64,000 nt of DNA from Aquirufa nivalisilvae (GCF_004307455.1 NZ_SEWX01000005.1:682001-746000), one strand, 5' to 3'. Counted from the stretch's first letter, positions 36,290 through 45,608 are shown. Notes: generated from the letters alone by a model not told the origin. Numbers and translations are program-made.

Positions 36290-37723
36290 ATGAGCATTTC
36301 AAGAAGAAGTTTTTTAGGTAAGAGCGCGCTGGCTGCAGGTAGCTTTTACATTGTTCCCCGACATGTATTGGGAAAAGGTTATCGAGCTCCAAGCGATAAA
36401 TTAAATATTGCGGGAGTTGGTATCAATGGAAAAGGTTTATCCGATGTCAATAATGCCTTCAATGAAGGTGTCAACAACATTGTTGCCCTATGCGACGTGG
36501 ATTTAACCAGAGCCAAGCCTTTATTTGAAAAATATGCCAAAGCAGGACAATATCAAGATTGGCGTGTTATGTTGGAAAAAGACAAGAGTATTGATGCGGT
36601 AACTATTTCTACTCCTGACCATAACCATGCGGCAATTGCCATGGCGGCCATGCAATTAGGTAAACATGTGTATGTACAAAAACCCATGTCCCATAATATT
36701 TTTGAGGCACGTACGATGACAGAAGCAGCTAGAAAATACCAAGTTGTTTCGCAAATGGGTAATCAAGGAGCATCTAGCCCTGGCACACAACAAATTGTTA
36801 AGTGGATCGATCAAGGTCTTATTGGAAAGGTTCATACCGTAAACATTTGGACAAACCGTCCTATTTGGCCACAAGGTATACCTGTGCCAACGGGTCAGCA
36901 CGCCAAGCCTGCCGACATCGATTGGGATGTTTGGTTAGGACCAGCCTCTTTGATTGACTATAACCCTGCTTATCATCCATTTAAATGGAGAGGTTGGTGG
37001 AATTTTGGTACAGGTGCATTGGGTGATATGGGATGCCATTTAATTGATGGGCCTTTCAGAGCTTTAGGCCTAGGTTATCCAACTGAGGTGGAGGCTAGTA
37101 TAGGTTCTGTGTTTATCAGTGGAAACCAACCAGAATACATTCCTGAGGGTTGTCCACCATCTGCTTCTATCCAATTGAAATTTCCAGCTTCTAAAAAGAA
37201 TAAGTCGGCCGTAACCATGAACTGGACGGATGGAGGTTTACGTGGATTCCACCCAGACCTAATTCCTGCGGATGATCCCATTGGAACAGCAGATAACAGC
37301 AATGGTGTCGTGATGATTGGTAGCAAAGGTGTTTTAACACATGCTACCTATGGTTTAGAACCACGTATTTACTTAAATAATGGGGATAAAATTGAAATGC
37401 CTAAACAAGAGCCCAACAACTTAAAAGAATATGGACATCAGGCCATGTGGGCAGAAGCTTGTAAGGCAGGATTTAATTCGAAAGAGCATAAAGAATTAAG
37501 TTCTTCATTCGATTATGCTGGTCCATTATCTGAAACGGTATTGATGGGTAATTTAGCGATACGAAGTTATACTCTTCGTACTCCAATTCAAGGTCAAGCG
37601 AATCGCTTCACATATCCAGGCCGTAAAAAGCTACTTTGGGATGGACAAAATATGAAAATCACCAATTTCGAAGATGCCAATCAGTTTGTGAAACGCGAAT
37701 ACCGCGCAGGCTGGAAATTGTAA
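36290..37723 (+). CDS. Tat-exported Gfo/Idh/MocA-family oxidoreductase
   Basis: The 477-residue protein starts with a twin-arginine signal (SRRSFLGKSALAAGSFYIV, residues 4-22), so it is exported folded. The NAD(P)-binding Rossmann domain (about 37-170) shows NIAGVGINGKG and the STPDHNHAAIAMAAMQLGKH block containing VYVQKPM, where Lys is the catalytic residue of the family EKP motif (here QKP). The C-terminal domain continues with WRGWWNFGTGALGDMGCH. Such proteins act on sugars or cyclitols; the substrate is unknown. It diverges from the porin gene and ends at a strong terminator. Confidence 0.92.
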   Translation: MSISRRSFLGKSALAAGSFYIVPRHVLGKGYRAPSDKLNIAGVGINGKGLSDVNNAFNEGVNNIVALCDVDLTRAKPLFEKYAKAGQYQDWRVMLEKDKSIDAVTISTPDHNHAAIAMAAMQLGKHVYVQKPMSHNIFEARTMTEAARKYQVVSQMGNQGASSPGTQQIVKWIDQGLIGKVHTVNIWTNRPIWPQGIPVPTGQHAKPADIDWDVWLGPASLIDYNPAYHPFKWRGWWNFGTGALGDMGCHLIDGPFRALGLGYPTEVEASIGSVFISGNQPEYIPEGCPPSASIQLKFPASKKNKSAVTMNWTDGGLRGFHPDLIPADDPIGTADNSNGVVMIGSKGVLTHATYGLEPRIYLNNGDKIEMPKQEPNNLKEYGHQAMWAEACKAGFNSKEHKELSSSFDYAGPLSETVLMGNLAIRSYTLRTPIQGQANRFTYPGRKKLLWDGQNMKITNFEDANQFVKREYRAGWKL

Positions 37724-37743
37724 TTTCTTTTGAAGTATAATAG

Positions 37744-37775
37744 AAAGCATGGCCCATAAAGCCATGCTTTTTTTA
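37744..37775 (+). terminator. rho-independent terminator of the oxidoreductase gene
   Basis: AAAGCATGGC (37744-37753) pairs with GCCATGCTTT (37761-37770) around a 7-base loop, and a T-run continues to about 37774. Confidence 0.85.
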
Positions 37776-37784
37776 TGTAAGATT

Positions 37785-38165
37785 TTATTTCAGAACGTGA
37801 AAAGCCAATACTTTTTGGACCTCATACACATCAACTGATTTATTGAATTGCTTAATAATACTAGGATTGGCCTCTCCTGATATCCAAATTTTCAATTCAG
37901 CATCCAATTCAAATGTCCCAGCAGTTTCTACGCTGAATCGAGATATAGTCTTGTAATTGATGGATTTATACTCCGTTTTAGAACCTGTAATTCCTTGTTT
38001 ATCTATCAGAATTAAGCGTTTATTAGTAAAAATGAAGGTATCTCGAAGTAATTTAAAGCCAATCTCGATGGCCTCGCCATCAATTAAAATTTTGGCATAA
38101 TCCTTTTGTAATTGATCTGCTGAAACCGAGCCAGCATTCCCCAAAATGGCAGAAAATAAACCCAT
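37785..38165 (-). CDS. bacterial PH-domain protein
   Basis: The 126-residue protein matches the bacterial pleckstrin-homology family (bPH_1, YvbH type). Residues about 20-125 form the fold, with DTFIFTNKRLILIDKQGITG and KSINYKTISRFSVET as typical strands. There is no signal or membrane segment, so it is cytoplasmic. The role of the family is unclear. It stands alone 60 bases downstream of the first AraC-type gene on the same strand. Confidence 0.85.
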   Translation of the reverse strand: MGLFSAILGNAGSVSADQLQKDYAKILIDGEAIEIGFKLLRDTFIFTNKRLILIDKQGITGSKTEYKSINYKTISRFSVETAGTFELDAELKIWISGEANPSIIKQFNKSVDVYEVQKVLAFHVLK

Positions 38166-38235
38166 ATTAATTAGTTAAGTTGAAAAATGAATAGAACAAA
38201 TGAACTGATGGTTACAATGTAACCATAGAGTGAAA

Positions 38236-39420
38236 CTAATACAAAAATTCAGAAAAATACTGCCCTGGCGACACTCCTTTGATTTTCTTAACTGCCGAAT
38301 TAAAACTTTGGCGGGTTCCAAAACCAGACTCCCAAGCCACTACTTCTAGTTTATAATTTTTCCATTTGGGATTTTCTCGACATTGTTCTTCTGCATACTG
38401 AATGCGCCAGGTATTGACATAATCGGAAAAAGACAAATTCATTTCAGACTGTAAAGCAATTCGAATCAAACGAGGTTTAACTTTAAGTTTACGAGCTACT
38501 TCAATTAAGGTTAGTGTCGGTTTTAAGAAAATCCTTTCTGTCTCAAAATAGCGATTCAAAGAACCCAATAGAGCCTTTTCTTTTTCATTTCCAGAAATAA
38601 TCTTAATAGAAACATCCTTATTATTGACTAATTCTACTGGGCCATCCATCCTATGATATGCTTGTTGCCATATCAAGCCCTTCAAGGTTGGACCATATAA
38701 TAATTTAGGATTAAACAGCATAAACAACATCATCAACACATATTCAATCAAGTAGAAAAAATCTTTCCAAGGTAAGTTGATTTGTTTTTCTCCTGGGTAA
38801 ATCAAATTGTAAATAATCAAACCCATGACAATGAACTTCAAAACCATGTTAAAAAACAACCAATAGACAATCAATAGGTTATTTTTAATGAATGTTTTAG
38901 ATGCTGATTGATAGTAGGCTAGTAAATCATAAAAACCCCAACCGATATAAATAAAAAATGAAGTGAATCGGATGTATAAATGCATTTTCATCGTAATCCA
39001 GCCATATTTTGAATGGATGGTATAGATGGTATTTTCGGAAATCATTTCTTTGATTTCCATAATTTTATACTCTGTTGGTAAAATATAAAAGGGGATATAT
39101 TCAATAACATGAAGCGCAAAAGGCAAAAAATGCAAGAACAAAATTGGCCTAAATTTTCTTTCTGGGTAAAGTAGAAATTGCTGAAACAAATAATACAGAG
39201 GCCCGATGGTCAACATCAAGGGGGAAACTGTTCTAAAAAAATGCGGATATTCTAATAAATACTCTGGTCGAATGTAATAGTTCAAAAAAGTCTGTAGACC
39301 TAAGACAATAAACAAAAGCCCTAAAAACTTGGTAGCTACAATACCTTTTTTGAAGAAGAAGGATCCTCCAAAGGCAAAAAAAACAAAGCAAAGATAAAAT
39401 AAGTAATCTATGGGTGCCAT
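38236..39420 (-). CDS. membrane-anchored AraC-family regulator (copy 1)
   Basis: The 394-residue protein has about seven hydrophobic segments in residues 5-245 and a C-terminal AraC/XylS DNA-binding domain (about 285-394) ending VVAWESGFGTRQSFNSAVKK followed by GVSPGQYF. The membrane part probably senses a signal in or at the inner membrane. It is closely related to the next gene upstream, in length, in segment order and nearly residue for residue in the DNA-binding tail (SFSDYVNTWRIQYAEEQCRE in both). The pair therefore arose by tandem duplication. Targets are unknown. Confidence 0.87.
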   Translation of the reverse strand: MAPIDYLFYLCFVFFAFGGSFFFKKGIVATKFLGLLFIVLGLQTFLNYYIRPEYLLEYPHFFRTVSPLMLTIGPLYYLFQQFLLYPERKFRPILFLHFLPFALHVIEYIPFYILPTEYKIMEIKEMISENTIYTIHSKYGWITMKMHLYIRFTSFFIYIGWGFYDLLAYYQSASKTFIKNNLLIVYWLFFNMVLKFIVMGLIIYNLIYPGEKQINLPWKDFFYLIEYVLMMLFMLFNPKLLYGPTLKGLIWQQAYHRMDGPVELVNNKDVSIKIISGNEKEKALLGSLNRYFETERIFLKPTLTLIEVARKLKVKPRLIRIALQSEMNLSFSDYVNTWRIQYAEEQCRENPKWKNYKLEVVAWESGFGTRQSFNSAVKKIKGVSPGQYFSEFLY

Positions 39421-39496
39421 GGATATCTATTTCTTGGATGTTTGTCTCTTTTTTATTTGAATTTATAATAAACGGGCTAATTAATACTTAAAACTC

Positions 39497-40693
39497 TTAT
39501 TTTTTTGGTTGTTGCATGATGTTTTCAAAATATTTACCTGGAGAAACACCCTTAATTTTTTTCACGGCAGAATTGAAACTTTGACGAGTTCCAAACCCTG
39601 ATTCCATGGCGATTACCTCCAACTTATAATTTTTCCATTTCGGATTTTCTCGGCACTGTTCCTCTGCGTATTGAATTCTCCAAGTATTGACATAATCAGA
39701 AAATGACAGGTCCAATTCCATCTGAAGCGCCATTCGAATGATTCTAGGTTTAATTTTCAGATATCGACTAACTTCTGCCAAGGTGATTTCTGGTCGGAGA
39801 AATAATTGTTCCGTTTCAAAATATCGATTCAAGGTGAATAGTACATTTTTGTCACGAGATGACTTTTGATGGGCTTTCACTTGCTTGGTCGTCTCGATGG
39901 ATTCTTTTTCGTTAAAACCCGCAGAATGTTGAAATACTAAACCTTTCAGCGTGGGCCCTTGTAACAATTTGGGGTTAAATAACATGAAAAGCATCATGGT
40001 AATATATTCGAGAACAAATACATAATCCATCCAGGTTAGCTCCAAATGCCTTTTTTTAGCAAAAACTAAATTGAAGCAATGCAAAATAATAACCACAAAC
40101 TTCATGACCATGTCGCCTGATAACCAATAAACAATCAAGGAATTTTTTCTCAGGAACGACTGAGAAGTGGTTTTATAAAATTTATATAATTCATAGAGCG
40201 TCCAAAAGATATAGGCGATATAATAAATGGTCTTAACGAATAGATGGTCGCGCATGGAAATCCATCCGTAGATAGATTGCGTATTATAAAAGGTATTTTG
40301 TTGAAATACATGCTTAACTTCTTCCAATTTCAACTCCGCAGGAAGCATATAAAAAGGAATATATTCGATTACATGTAGAGCAAATGGAAGAAAATGTAAC
40401 AGATAAATTAGCCTAAACTTCCGTTCTGGATAAAGTAAATAATGCTGAAAAAGATACCCGAGTGGCCCTAATAGATAGAAAAAAGGAGAAACGGTTCTGA
40501 AAAAATGTGGGTAATCATAGATACGACTAGGTTGAATAAAATACCCAGCATAGAGCTGATATGCTAATCCGATAAATTGAATACCAAGAAACTTTGTTGC
40601 AATTAATCCCTTTTTGAAGAACAAGGAAATTCCAAATGCAAAAAAGACAAAACTCAAATAGAACAAATAATCTACCGGTGACCAAGAATTCAT
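39497..40693 (-). CDS. membrane-anchored AraC-family regulator (copy 2)
   Basis: From the ATG at 40693 (a TTG three codons earlier is less likely) the protein has 398 residues and the same plan as its neighbour: about seven membrane segments, then a cytoplasmic AraC-type DNA-binding domain. The shared stretches are strongest in YPERKFR, LPFALHVIEYIPFY and the final 60 residues; the linker before the DNA-binding domain differs most. Divergence in the linker and extracytoplasmic loops with conserved DNA-contact helices suggests similar sites but different signals. This is inference. Confidence 0.87.
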   Translation of the reverse strand: MNSWSPVDYLFYLSFVFFAFGISLFFKKGLIATKFLGIQFIGLAYQLYAGYFIQPSRIYDYPHFFRTVSPFFYLLGPLGYLFQHYLLYPERKFRLIYLLHFLPFALHVIEYIPFYMLPAELKLEEVKHVFQQNTFYNTQSIYGWISMRDHLFVKTIYYIAYIFWTLYELYKFYKTTSQSFLRKNSLIVYWLSGDMVMKFVVIILHCFNLVFAKKRHLELTWMDYVFVLEYITMMLFMLFNPKLLQGPTLKGLVFQHSAGFNEKESIETTKQVKAHQKSSRDKNVLFTLNRYFETEQLFLRPEITLAEVSRYLKIKPRIIRMALQMELDLSFSDYVNTWRIQYAEEQCRENPKWKNYKLEVIAMESGFGTRQSFNSAVKKIKGVSPGKYFENIMQQPKK

Positions 40694-41110
40694 GCTGACC
40701 AAATATTATTTACAATGGTATAAATAGTATGAAGGATAGAACCGGAGAAATGTAAACTTATAAATTAATCTTTAGAAATAGATTTAAAATGCGCTTAGAC
40801 TTGGCATAAATTTATTAAACGTAATCAATTTAGGAGATGTATAATTAAATGAGTTAATTCTGAATCAAAACTAATACCCTTATATCTGATTATACTTTAA
40901 TATCTATACCCTTTTTGAATGATTTCGAAGGGCAGTAAACTCTTAACATGGAGAATAAAATTACTTCACCAAGGTAAAATACAAAAAAATAGACGTGCTG
41001 ACCTGAGGCATAGGAGTGAAAATTGGATATATCAGACTCTAAAAGATTGGAATTAATTGGATCAAAATTGACCGATAAAAGACTAAAACTGGAAGATGGG
41101 CGAGCCGAAA
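40694..41110. other. intergenic region without recognisable feature
   Basis: Between the second AraC-type gene and the tRNA terminator I see no open frame of note, no consensus promoter and no repeat. It is plain AT-rich sequence. Confidence 0.5.
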
Positions 41111-41112
41111 TA

Positions 41113-41148
41113 AAACAAAAAACCCTGTAAATTATTCATTTACAGGGT
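41113..41148 (-). terminator. rho-independent terminator of tRNA-Glu
   Basis: On the minus strand ACCCTGTAAAT (41148-41138) pairs with ATTTACAGGGT (41132-41122) and is followed by TTTTTTGTTTT. It starts 18 bases after the tRNA 3' end. Confidence 0.85.
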
Positions 41149-41165
41149 CAATTTGTCTACCGAAG

Positions 41166-41237
41166 TAGTCCGTACGGGAATCGAACCCGTGTTTCATCCG
41201 TGAAAGGGACGTGTCCTAACCCCTAGACGAACGGACC
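41166..41237 (-). tRNA. tRNA-Glu (anticodon TTC)
   Basis: The 72-base minus-strand sequence folds as a cloverleaf. The acceptor GGTCCGT pairs with ACGGACT (first pair G-U). The D arm contains TAGGGGTTAG. The anticodon loop CTTTCAC carries TTC. The T arm is ACGGG-TTCGATT-CCCGT and the discriminator base is A. CCA is not encoded. It is a single tRNA with its own promoter and terminator. Confidence 0.95.
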
Positions 41238-41256
41238 AATTATTAATTTGGTGGCA

Positions 41257-41287
41257 CAAAGGTAGAGCTTTCCTTTAAAAATTCAAA
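41257..41287 (-). promoter_or_regulatory. tRNA-Glu promoter, TTTG-N19-TACCTTTG
   Basis: On the minus strand TTTG (41287-41284), 19 bases and TACCTTTG (41264-41257) form a perfect consensus promoter about 20 bases before the tRNA 5' end. Confidence 0.75.
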
Positions 41288-41365
41288 TACTGCACGAAAA
41301 AAAAAAGCGAGTTTTAATCAATTTAATTTTATTATTTTAGCCTTTACATTGAAACCCACCCTCTT

Positions 41366-43264
41366 ATGGCTATAGTTAAACCTCATTCTTTTTTTAGCGA
41401 TTTTGATATTGCACTCTTTTTAAATGGTAAACACACCCGTTTATATGAGAAACTAGGTGCTTTTGAAATTGAATTAGAAGGTGAAGTAGGTACCTATTTC
41501 TCCGTTTGGGCTCCCAATGCCGAATCTGTTTTTGTCGTGGGAAATTTCAATTTCTGGGATTCAAGCGAACATGGATTGTATCCACGCTGGGATTCATCGG
41601 GAATCTGGGAAGGTTTTATCCCCAACATCAAAACTGGGGAAACGTATAAATACTGGATAAAAAGTAAAACGGGAGAAATTTTAGAAAAGTTAGACCCTAT
41701 GGGCCTTTTCTGCGAAACTCCTCCTAAAACAGCCAGTATTGTTTGGAATACCTATAAAGAATGGAAAGATCAAACATGGATGCAAGAAAGAAGTCAAAAG
41801 AACTCCCTGAACGCACCTATGTCGATATACGAAGTACACCTTGGTTCTTGGCAAAAAACCTTAGAAAATGAATATCTAAGCTATGCTGACCTGAGCGACA
41901 AATTAGTTCAATATGTTAAAGACATGGGCTTTACTCATGTGGAGTTTATGCCCATCATGGAACATCCCTATGCGCCATCTTGGGGATATCAAATAACGGG
42001 ATACTTTGCCCCTTCTTCTCGTTTTGGAGATCCTCAAGGATTTATGACTTTAGTAGAAAGATTCCATCAAGAAGGAATTGGTGTTATTCTGGACTGGGTT
42101 CCTTCCCATTTTCCAGGTGATGATCATGGACTTCGCAATTTTGATGGTGGCTGTTTATATGAGCATCCCGATCCAAAGCGTGGTTTCCATCCAGATTGGC
42201 AATCCTATATTTTTGATTATGGAAAAAATGAAGTACGAAGCTTCTTGCTGTCCAATGCTGCATTTTGGTTAGATCGTTACCACATCGATGGTTTACGGGT
42301 AGATGCTGTGGCTTCGATGCTCTATTTGGATTATTCTAGAAATGATGGAGAATGGGAAGCAAATGTATATGGAGGAAACCATAATTTAGAGGCCATTTCC
42401 TTTTTGCAAGAATTAAATATTCACATGTATGGTGAATTCCCAGATATTCAAATGATTGCTGAAGAGTCAACCAGTTTCCCTGGAGTGACTAAACCCGTAT
42501 TTCAGGGAGGATTGGGCTTTGGTCAAAAATGGATGATGGGTTGGATGAATGATACGTTGAACTTCTTCCATAAGGATCCTATACACCGTAAATACCACTT
42601 AAATGATTTAACTTTTTCACTCATTTATGCCTTTACAGAAAATTTCTGTCTGCCTCTTTCTCATGATGAAGTAGTTTATGGCAAGAATTCCTTGCTAAAT
42701 AAGATGCCAGGAGATGAGTGGCAAAAATTTGCTAATCTAAGGGTATTATTGAGTGAACAATTCACCCATCCAGGAAGTAAACTTCTGTTTATGGGTGGTG
42801 AATTTGGCCAAAAAGAAGAATGGAATCATAATCAATCCTTGGATTGGCATGAATTGGATAATTTCTATCATAAAGGAATCCAGTCGACCGTCAAAGCTTT
42901 AAATCAATTGTACCGTGATGAAGCTGCTTTGTACAGCAAGCAATTCTCCCATGAAGGATTTGAATGGATAGAATCAAACGACCAAGGAAATTCCGTCATT
43001 ACTTACATCCGTAAAGGAGAAGTTGCCAAACAACAAGTCATAGTCATATTGAATCTAACTCCTGCACCAAGAGAAAATTATCGTATTGGGGTACCATTGC
43101 CAGGTGTTTGGAAGGTTCTTTTCAATTCGGATAAGAAAGAATTGGGAGGAAGTGATTATCCAATTTCAGGAGCAGTGATGACAGAAGCGATCAATTGGCA
43201 AGGAAAAGCTTTCTCTATTTCTTTGAATCTTCCTCCTATGGCTGCATTAATACTAAAGGCTTAG
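41366..43264 (+). CDS. glgB: 1,4-alpha-glucan branching enzyme
   Basis: GlgB makes alpha-1,6 branches in glycogen. The 632-residue protein has an N-terminal CBM48 domain (about 30-125; YFSVWAPNAESVFVVGNFN), a GH13 barrel with STRAND motifs VILDWVPSHF (near 240-249), nucleophile Asp313 in GLRVDAVASMLY, acid/base Glu366 in MIAEEST and the LSHDEVVYGK block, and a C-terminal beta domain. It is at the short end of bacterial GlgB lengths because the extra N1 module is missing. No other glycogen genes are in the window. A weak hairpin follows the stop codon. Confidence 0.95.
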   Translation: MAIVKPHSFFSDFDIALFLNGKHTRLYEKLGAFEIELEGEVGTYFSVWAPNAESVFVVGNFNFWDSSEHGLYPRWDSSGIWEGFIPNIKTGETYKYWIKSKTGEILEKLDPMGLFCETPPKTASIVWNTYKEWKDQTWMQERSQKNSLNAPMSIYEVHLGSWQKTLENEYLSYADLSDKLVQYVKDMGFTHVEFMPIMEHPYAPSWGYQITGYFAPSSRFGDPQGFMTLVERFHQEGIGVILDWVPSHFPGDDHGLRNFDGGCLYEHPDPKRGFHPDWQSYIFDYGKNEVRSFLLSNAAFWLDRYHIDGLRVDAVASMLYLDYSRNDGEWEANVYGGNHNLEAISFLQELNIHMYGEFPDIQMIAEESTSFPGVTKPVFQGGLGFGQKWMMGWMNDTLNFFHKDPIHRKYHLNDLTFSLIYAFTENFCLPLSHDEVVYGKNSLLNKMPGDEWQKFANLRVLLSEQFTHPGSKLLFMGGEFGQKEEWNHNQSLDWHELDNFYHKGIQSTVKALNQLYRDEAALYSKQFSHEGFEWIESNDQGNSVITYIRKGEVAKQQVIVILNLTPAPRENYRIGVPLPGVWKVLFNSDKKELGGSDYPISGAVMTEAINWQGKAFSISLNLPPMAALILKA

Positions 43265-43268
43265 AAAC

Positions 43269-43301
43269 AATAAAGACTCAGAAAAATTCCGAGCCTTTAT
43301 T
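43269..43301 (+). terminator. possible terminator of glgB
   Basis: AATAAAGACTCAGAA and TTCCGAGCCTTTATT pair with two A-C mismatches. There is no T-run beyond the stem, so this is a weaker call than the others. Confidence 0.4.
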
Positions 43302-43464
43302 CAATCCGCCTAAGTAGTATTTTTAATGTTTGATTCTGTTTCAATACAATTTCATCTTATTAATCATTGAAATTGTACACAAAAATAGTATTAATATTCA
43401 ATACTTGAAATAGCAACAAAAAATATTTTTAACTATTCGAATAAAAAATAAAAATAAATTTGGA

Positions 43465-43872
43465 TTACTTTCGTTTGGCGATGATATCCTCCATATCGGA
43501 CAGTTCTACCTCCAAAGCTTTTGTCGAAATTGTAATTTCCCAAGCGCTCAAACTCAAGGCTAAACTCATCCCAATGAGTCCAATTCCAAAAAACCATCGG
43601 GCAATGATTTCTTCATTCATGAAAAGAAGAAACATACAAATCACGCTTAACAGTAAGCTAAAAATAGCTATGATTTGCATCGACTGAATTAACTTCATCC
43701 GCAATCTCAGATTTTCAATTTGCTTGAAAATAGCATCTTCAGGATTCTTTTGAAACTTCACATGTAAATCTCGAATCAATGATGCCATCGACATAAATCG
43801 ATTGGTAAATGCGATCATCAATAATGAGACTGTTGAAAACAATAATGCGGGGGTTGATATGCTAAGCTCCAT
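43465..43872 (-). CDS. DUF2721-family membrane protein
   Basis: The 135-residue protein has three hydrophobic segments (about 8-27, 64-84, 90-112) and the family signature: TPALLFSTVSLLMIAFTNRF at the N-terminus, a MASLIRDLH loop, then ARWFFGIGLIGMSLALSL near the end. No function is known for this family. The gene stands between glgB and heptad repeats, converging on glgB. Confidence 0.85.
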   Translation of the reverse strand: MELSISTPALLFSTVSLLMIAFTNRFMSMASLIRDLHVKFQKNPEDAIFKQIENLRLRMKLIQSMQIIAIFSLLLSVICMFLLFMNEEIIARWFFGIGLIGMSLALSLSAWEITISTKALEVELSDMEDIIAKRK

Positions 43873-43883
43873 AAGTGAATGTT

Positions 43884-43911
43884 AAATGGTGAGTGGTGAA
43901 TGGTGAATGAG
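43884..43911. repeat. degenerate GAATGGT heptad repeat, 4 units
   Basis: The units are AAATGGT, GAGTGGT, GAATGGT and GAATGAG. The first 14 bases recur inverted at 44058-44071, at the start of a second heptad array. Confidence 0.6.
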
Positions 43912-44050
43912 ATATTGTGAATGCCTGAATGACGTTGACCGTTTTGGGGCACATAGAAATTTTTATTCCATTTAAACTGATATTCAAAACTTGAAACAAA
44001 AGAATTTAAAAACAAATTAAACAAATGATAATCAGCCTATTATAAATCAA

Positions 44051-44099
44051 AACATTAACCACTCACCATTTACAATTTACCATTCATAATTTATCATTT
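44051..44099. repeat. degenerate ACCATTT heptad repeat, 7 units
   Basis: The units are AACATTA, ACCACTC, ACCATTT, ACAATTT, ACCATTC, ATAATTT and ATCATTT. The last unit overlaps the pyrF stop codon. The array is the inverse complement type of the one at 43884. Confidence 0.65.
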
Positions 44100-44922
44100 A
44101 CTTCCGGTATTCATCCAAATACCGATCCATTTCTTCTTGAATCTTCTTGGCTTCACGGGCGGCAGAGACCGAAGTATCATCGCCAGCATAAATAATACCT
44201 CGGGAAGAATTAACCAATAATCCTACATTGGAATTCATGGCATATTTAGCCACATCTTCTAAACTTCCTCCTTGTGCTCCTACACCCGGAACTAAAAAGA
44301 AATTATCTGGGGCAATTTCCCTTACCTTTTGTAAAAAATCAGAGCGAGTTGCTCCAATGACAAACATTAAATGCTCTGGTGATCCCCACGACATGGCAGT
44401 ACGCATCACTCGCTCATAAAGGGGCATATAATCTTCTGATTTAGTCATTTGAAAATCATGACTACCCACATTGGAAGTTAAGGCCAAAAGAATCACCCAT
44501 TTATCATGATAAGTCAAAAATGGCTCAACCGAGTCGCGACCCATATAGGGCGCTACAGTAATGGAATCAAAATTCAATCCACTGCTGGCAGGGTCAAAAA
44601 ATGTTTGAGCATATTTCAAGGCAGTATTCCCAATATCTCCCCTTTTGGCATCGGCAATGGTAAAAATATCATTCGGTATATACTCCATTGTTTTCTGCAA
44701 ACTCTCCCAACCACGAGGTCCCATGGCCTCATAAAAAGCAATATTGGGCTTATACGCTACTGCATAAGTATGCGTCGCATCAATGACGGCTTGATTAAAT
44801 GCAAAAATGGGGTCTTTCTCTTGACGGAATTTACTTGGAATCAGACTGAGATCTGAATCCAATCCTACACATAAAAATGACCGTTTTTGTTCAATTTGTT
44901 TGACTAATTCAGCTGAATTCAT
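44098..44922 (-). CDS. pyrF: orotidine 5'-phosphate decarboxylase (long, type 2 form)
   Basis: PyrF decarboxylates OMP to UMP, the last step of UMP synthesis. The start at 44922 gives 274 residues; 27 upstream in-frame residues are rejected because they are not family-like and overlap the promoter. The catalytic set Asp91, Lys93, Asp96 sits in ADAKRGDIGNTA. FLCVGLDSDLSLIP at the N-terminus and PGVGAQGGSLEDV near the phosphate site mark the longer subfamily. It diverges from rfbC. Confidence 0.95.
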   Translation of the reverse strand: MNSAELVKQIEQKRSFLCVGLDSDLSLIPSKFRQEKDPIFAFNQAVIDATHTYAVAYKPNIAFYEAMGPRGWESLQKTMEYIPNDIFTIADAKRGDIGNTALKYAQTFFDPASSGLNFDSITVAPYMGRDSVEPFLTYHDKWVILLALTSNVGSHDFQMTKSEDYMPLYERVMRTAMSWGSPEHLMFVIGATRSDFLQKVREIAPDNFFLVPGVGAQGGSLEDVAKYAMNSNVGLLVNSSRGIIYAGDDTSVSAAREAKKIQEEMDRYLDEYRK

Positions 44923-44974
44923 AGAGATTGGGAAAGGACATTGTTTAAATGCCGAAATATGAATAATTTTGGCG

Positions 44975-45004
44975 CAAATTAAGTTCTTTCCAAGCAATAT
45001 CAAA
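44975..45004 (-). promoter_or_regulatory. likely pyrF promoter, TTTG-N18-TTAATTTG
   Basis: On the minus strand TTTG (45004-45001) and TTAATTTG (44982-44975) are 18 bases apart. The -7 box has one mismatch to TAnnTTTG. Confidence 0.45.
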
Positions 45005-45035
45005 AAAAGAGGAAAGCAATCACCATCTCGAATTT

Positions 45036-45575
45036 ATGCAATTTATTAAACACCAACTCCCAGGAGTTATTGAATGTGTCCCAACCAAGTTTTTTGATGC
45101 TAGAGGCCATTTTTATGAGTCTTACAACCAAAAATTATTTGCTGCCAATGGTATATCAGAAAATTTCGTTCAAGATAATTATTCTTTTTCTACCCCAGGA
45201 GTACTAAGAGGTTTACACTTTCAAAAAAATCCTCATGGACAAGGGAAGCTGGTACGTTGCATGACAGGCAAAGTGATGGATGTCATTGTGGACTTAAGAC
45301 AAGATTCCCCAACTTTCGGTCAACATGAAAAATTCCTTTTGGATGCCGATAAAGGAAATATGCTTTATGTTCCTGTGGGTTTTGCCCATGGATTTGTTGC
45401 ACTAGAAGAAACCATTTTTGTATATAAATGTACTGATTTCTGGAATAAAGAAGCTGAATCAGGTATTCGTTGGAATGACCCTACCCTAGCCATTGATTGG
45501 GGCGTTGATCAACCCAATGTATCTGATAAAGATCAAATTTTGCCAGATTTTAATGCTGCCGAGCGAATCTTTTAA
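45036..45575 (+). CDS. rfbC: dTDP-4-dehydrorhamnose 3,5-epimerase
   Basis: RfbC epimerises dTDP-4-keto-6-deoxyglucose at C3 and C5, the third step to dTDP-L-rhamnose, using the product of RfbB (encoded at 19989). The 179-residue protein is a cupin with DARGHFYESY near 21-30, GVLRGLHFQ with catalytic His61, KVMDVIVDLR near 79-88 and the VYKCTDFW tyrosine segment. It precedes pyrR by 33 bases but pyrR has its own -7 box. Confidence 0.95.
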   Translation: MQFIKHQLPGVIECVPTKFFDARGHFYESYNQKLFAANGISENFVQDNYSFSTPGVLRGLHFQKNPHGQGKLVRCMTGKVMDVIVDLRQDSPTFGQHEKFLLDADKGNMLYVPVGFAHGFVALEETIFVYKCTDFWNKEAESGIRWNDPTLAIDWGVDQPNVSDKDQILPDFNAAERIF

Positions 45576-45595
45576 AATAGATACGCTAAAAATAT

Positions 45596-45603
45596 TACCT
45601 TTG
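45596..45603 (+). promoter_or_regulatory. -7 box TACCTTTG five bases before the pyrR start codon
   Basis: An exact TAccTTTG ends only 5 bases before the ATG at 45609. The -33 region is weak (TTTA at 45571-45574, 21 bases upstream). If used, transcription would start at or next to the ATG and the message would be nearly leaderless. Confidence 0.45.
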
Positions 45604-45608
45604 TAACA

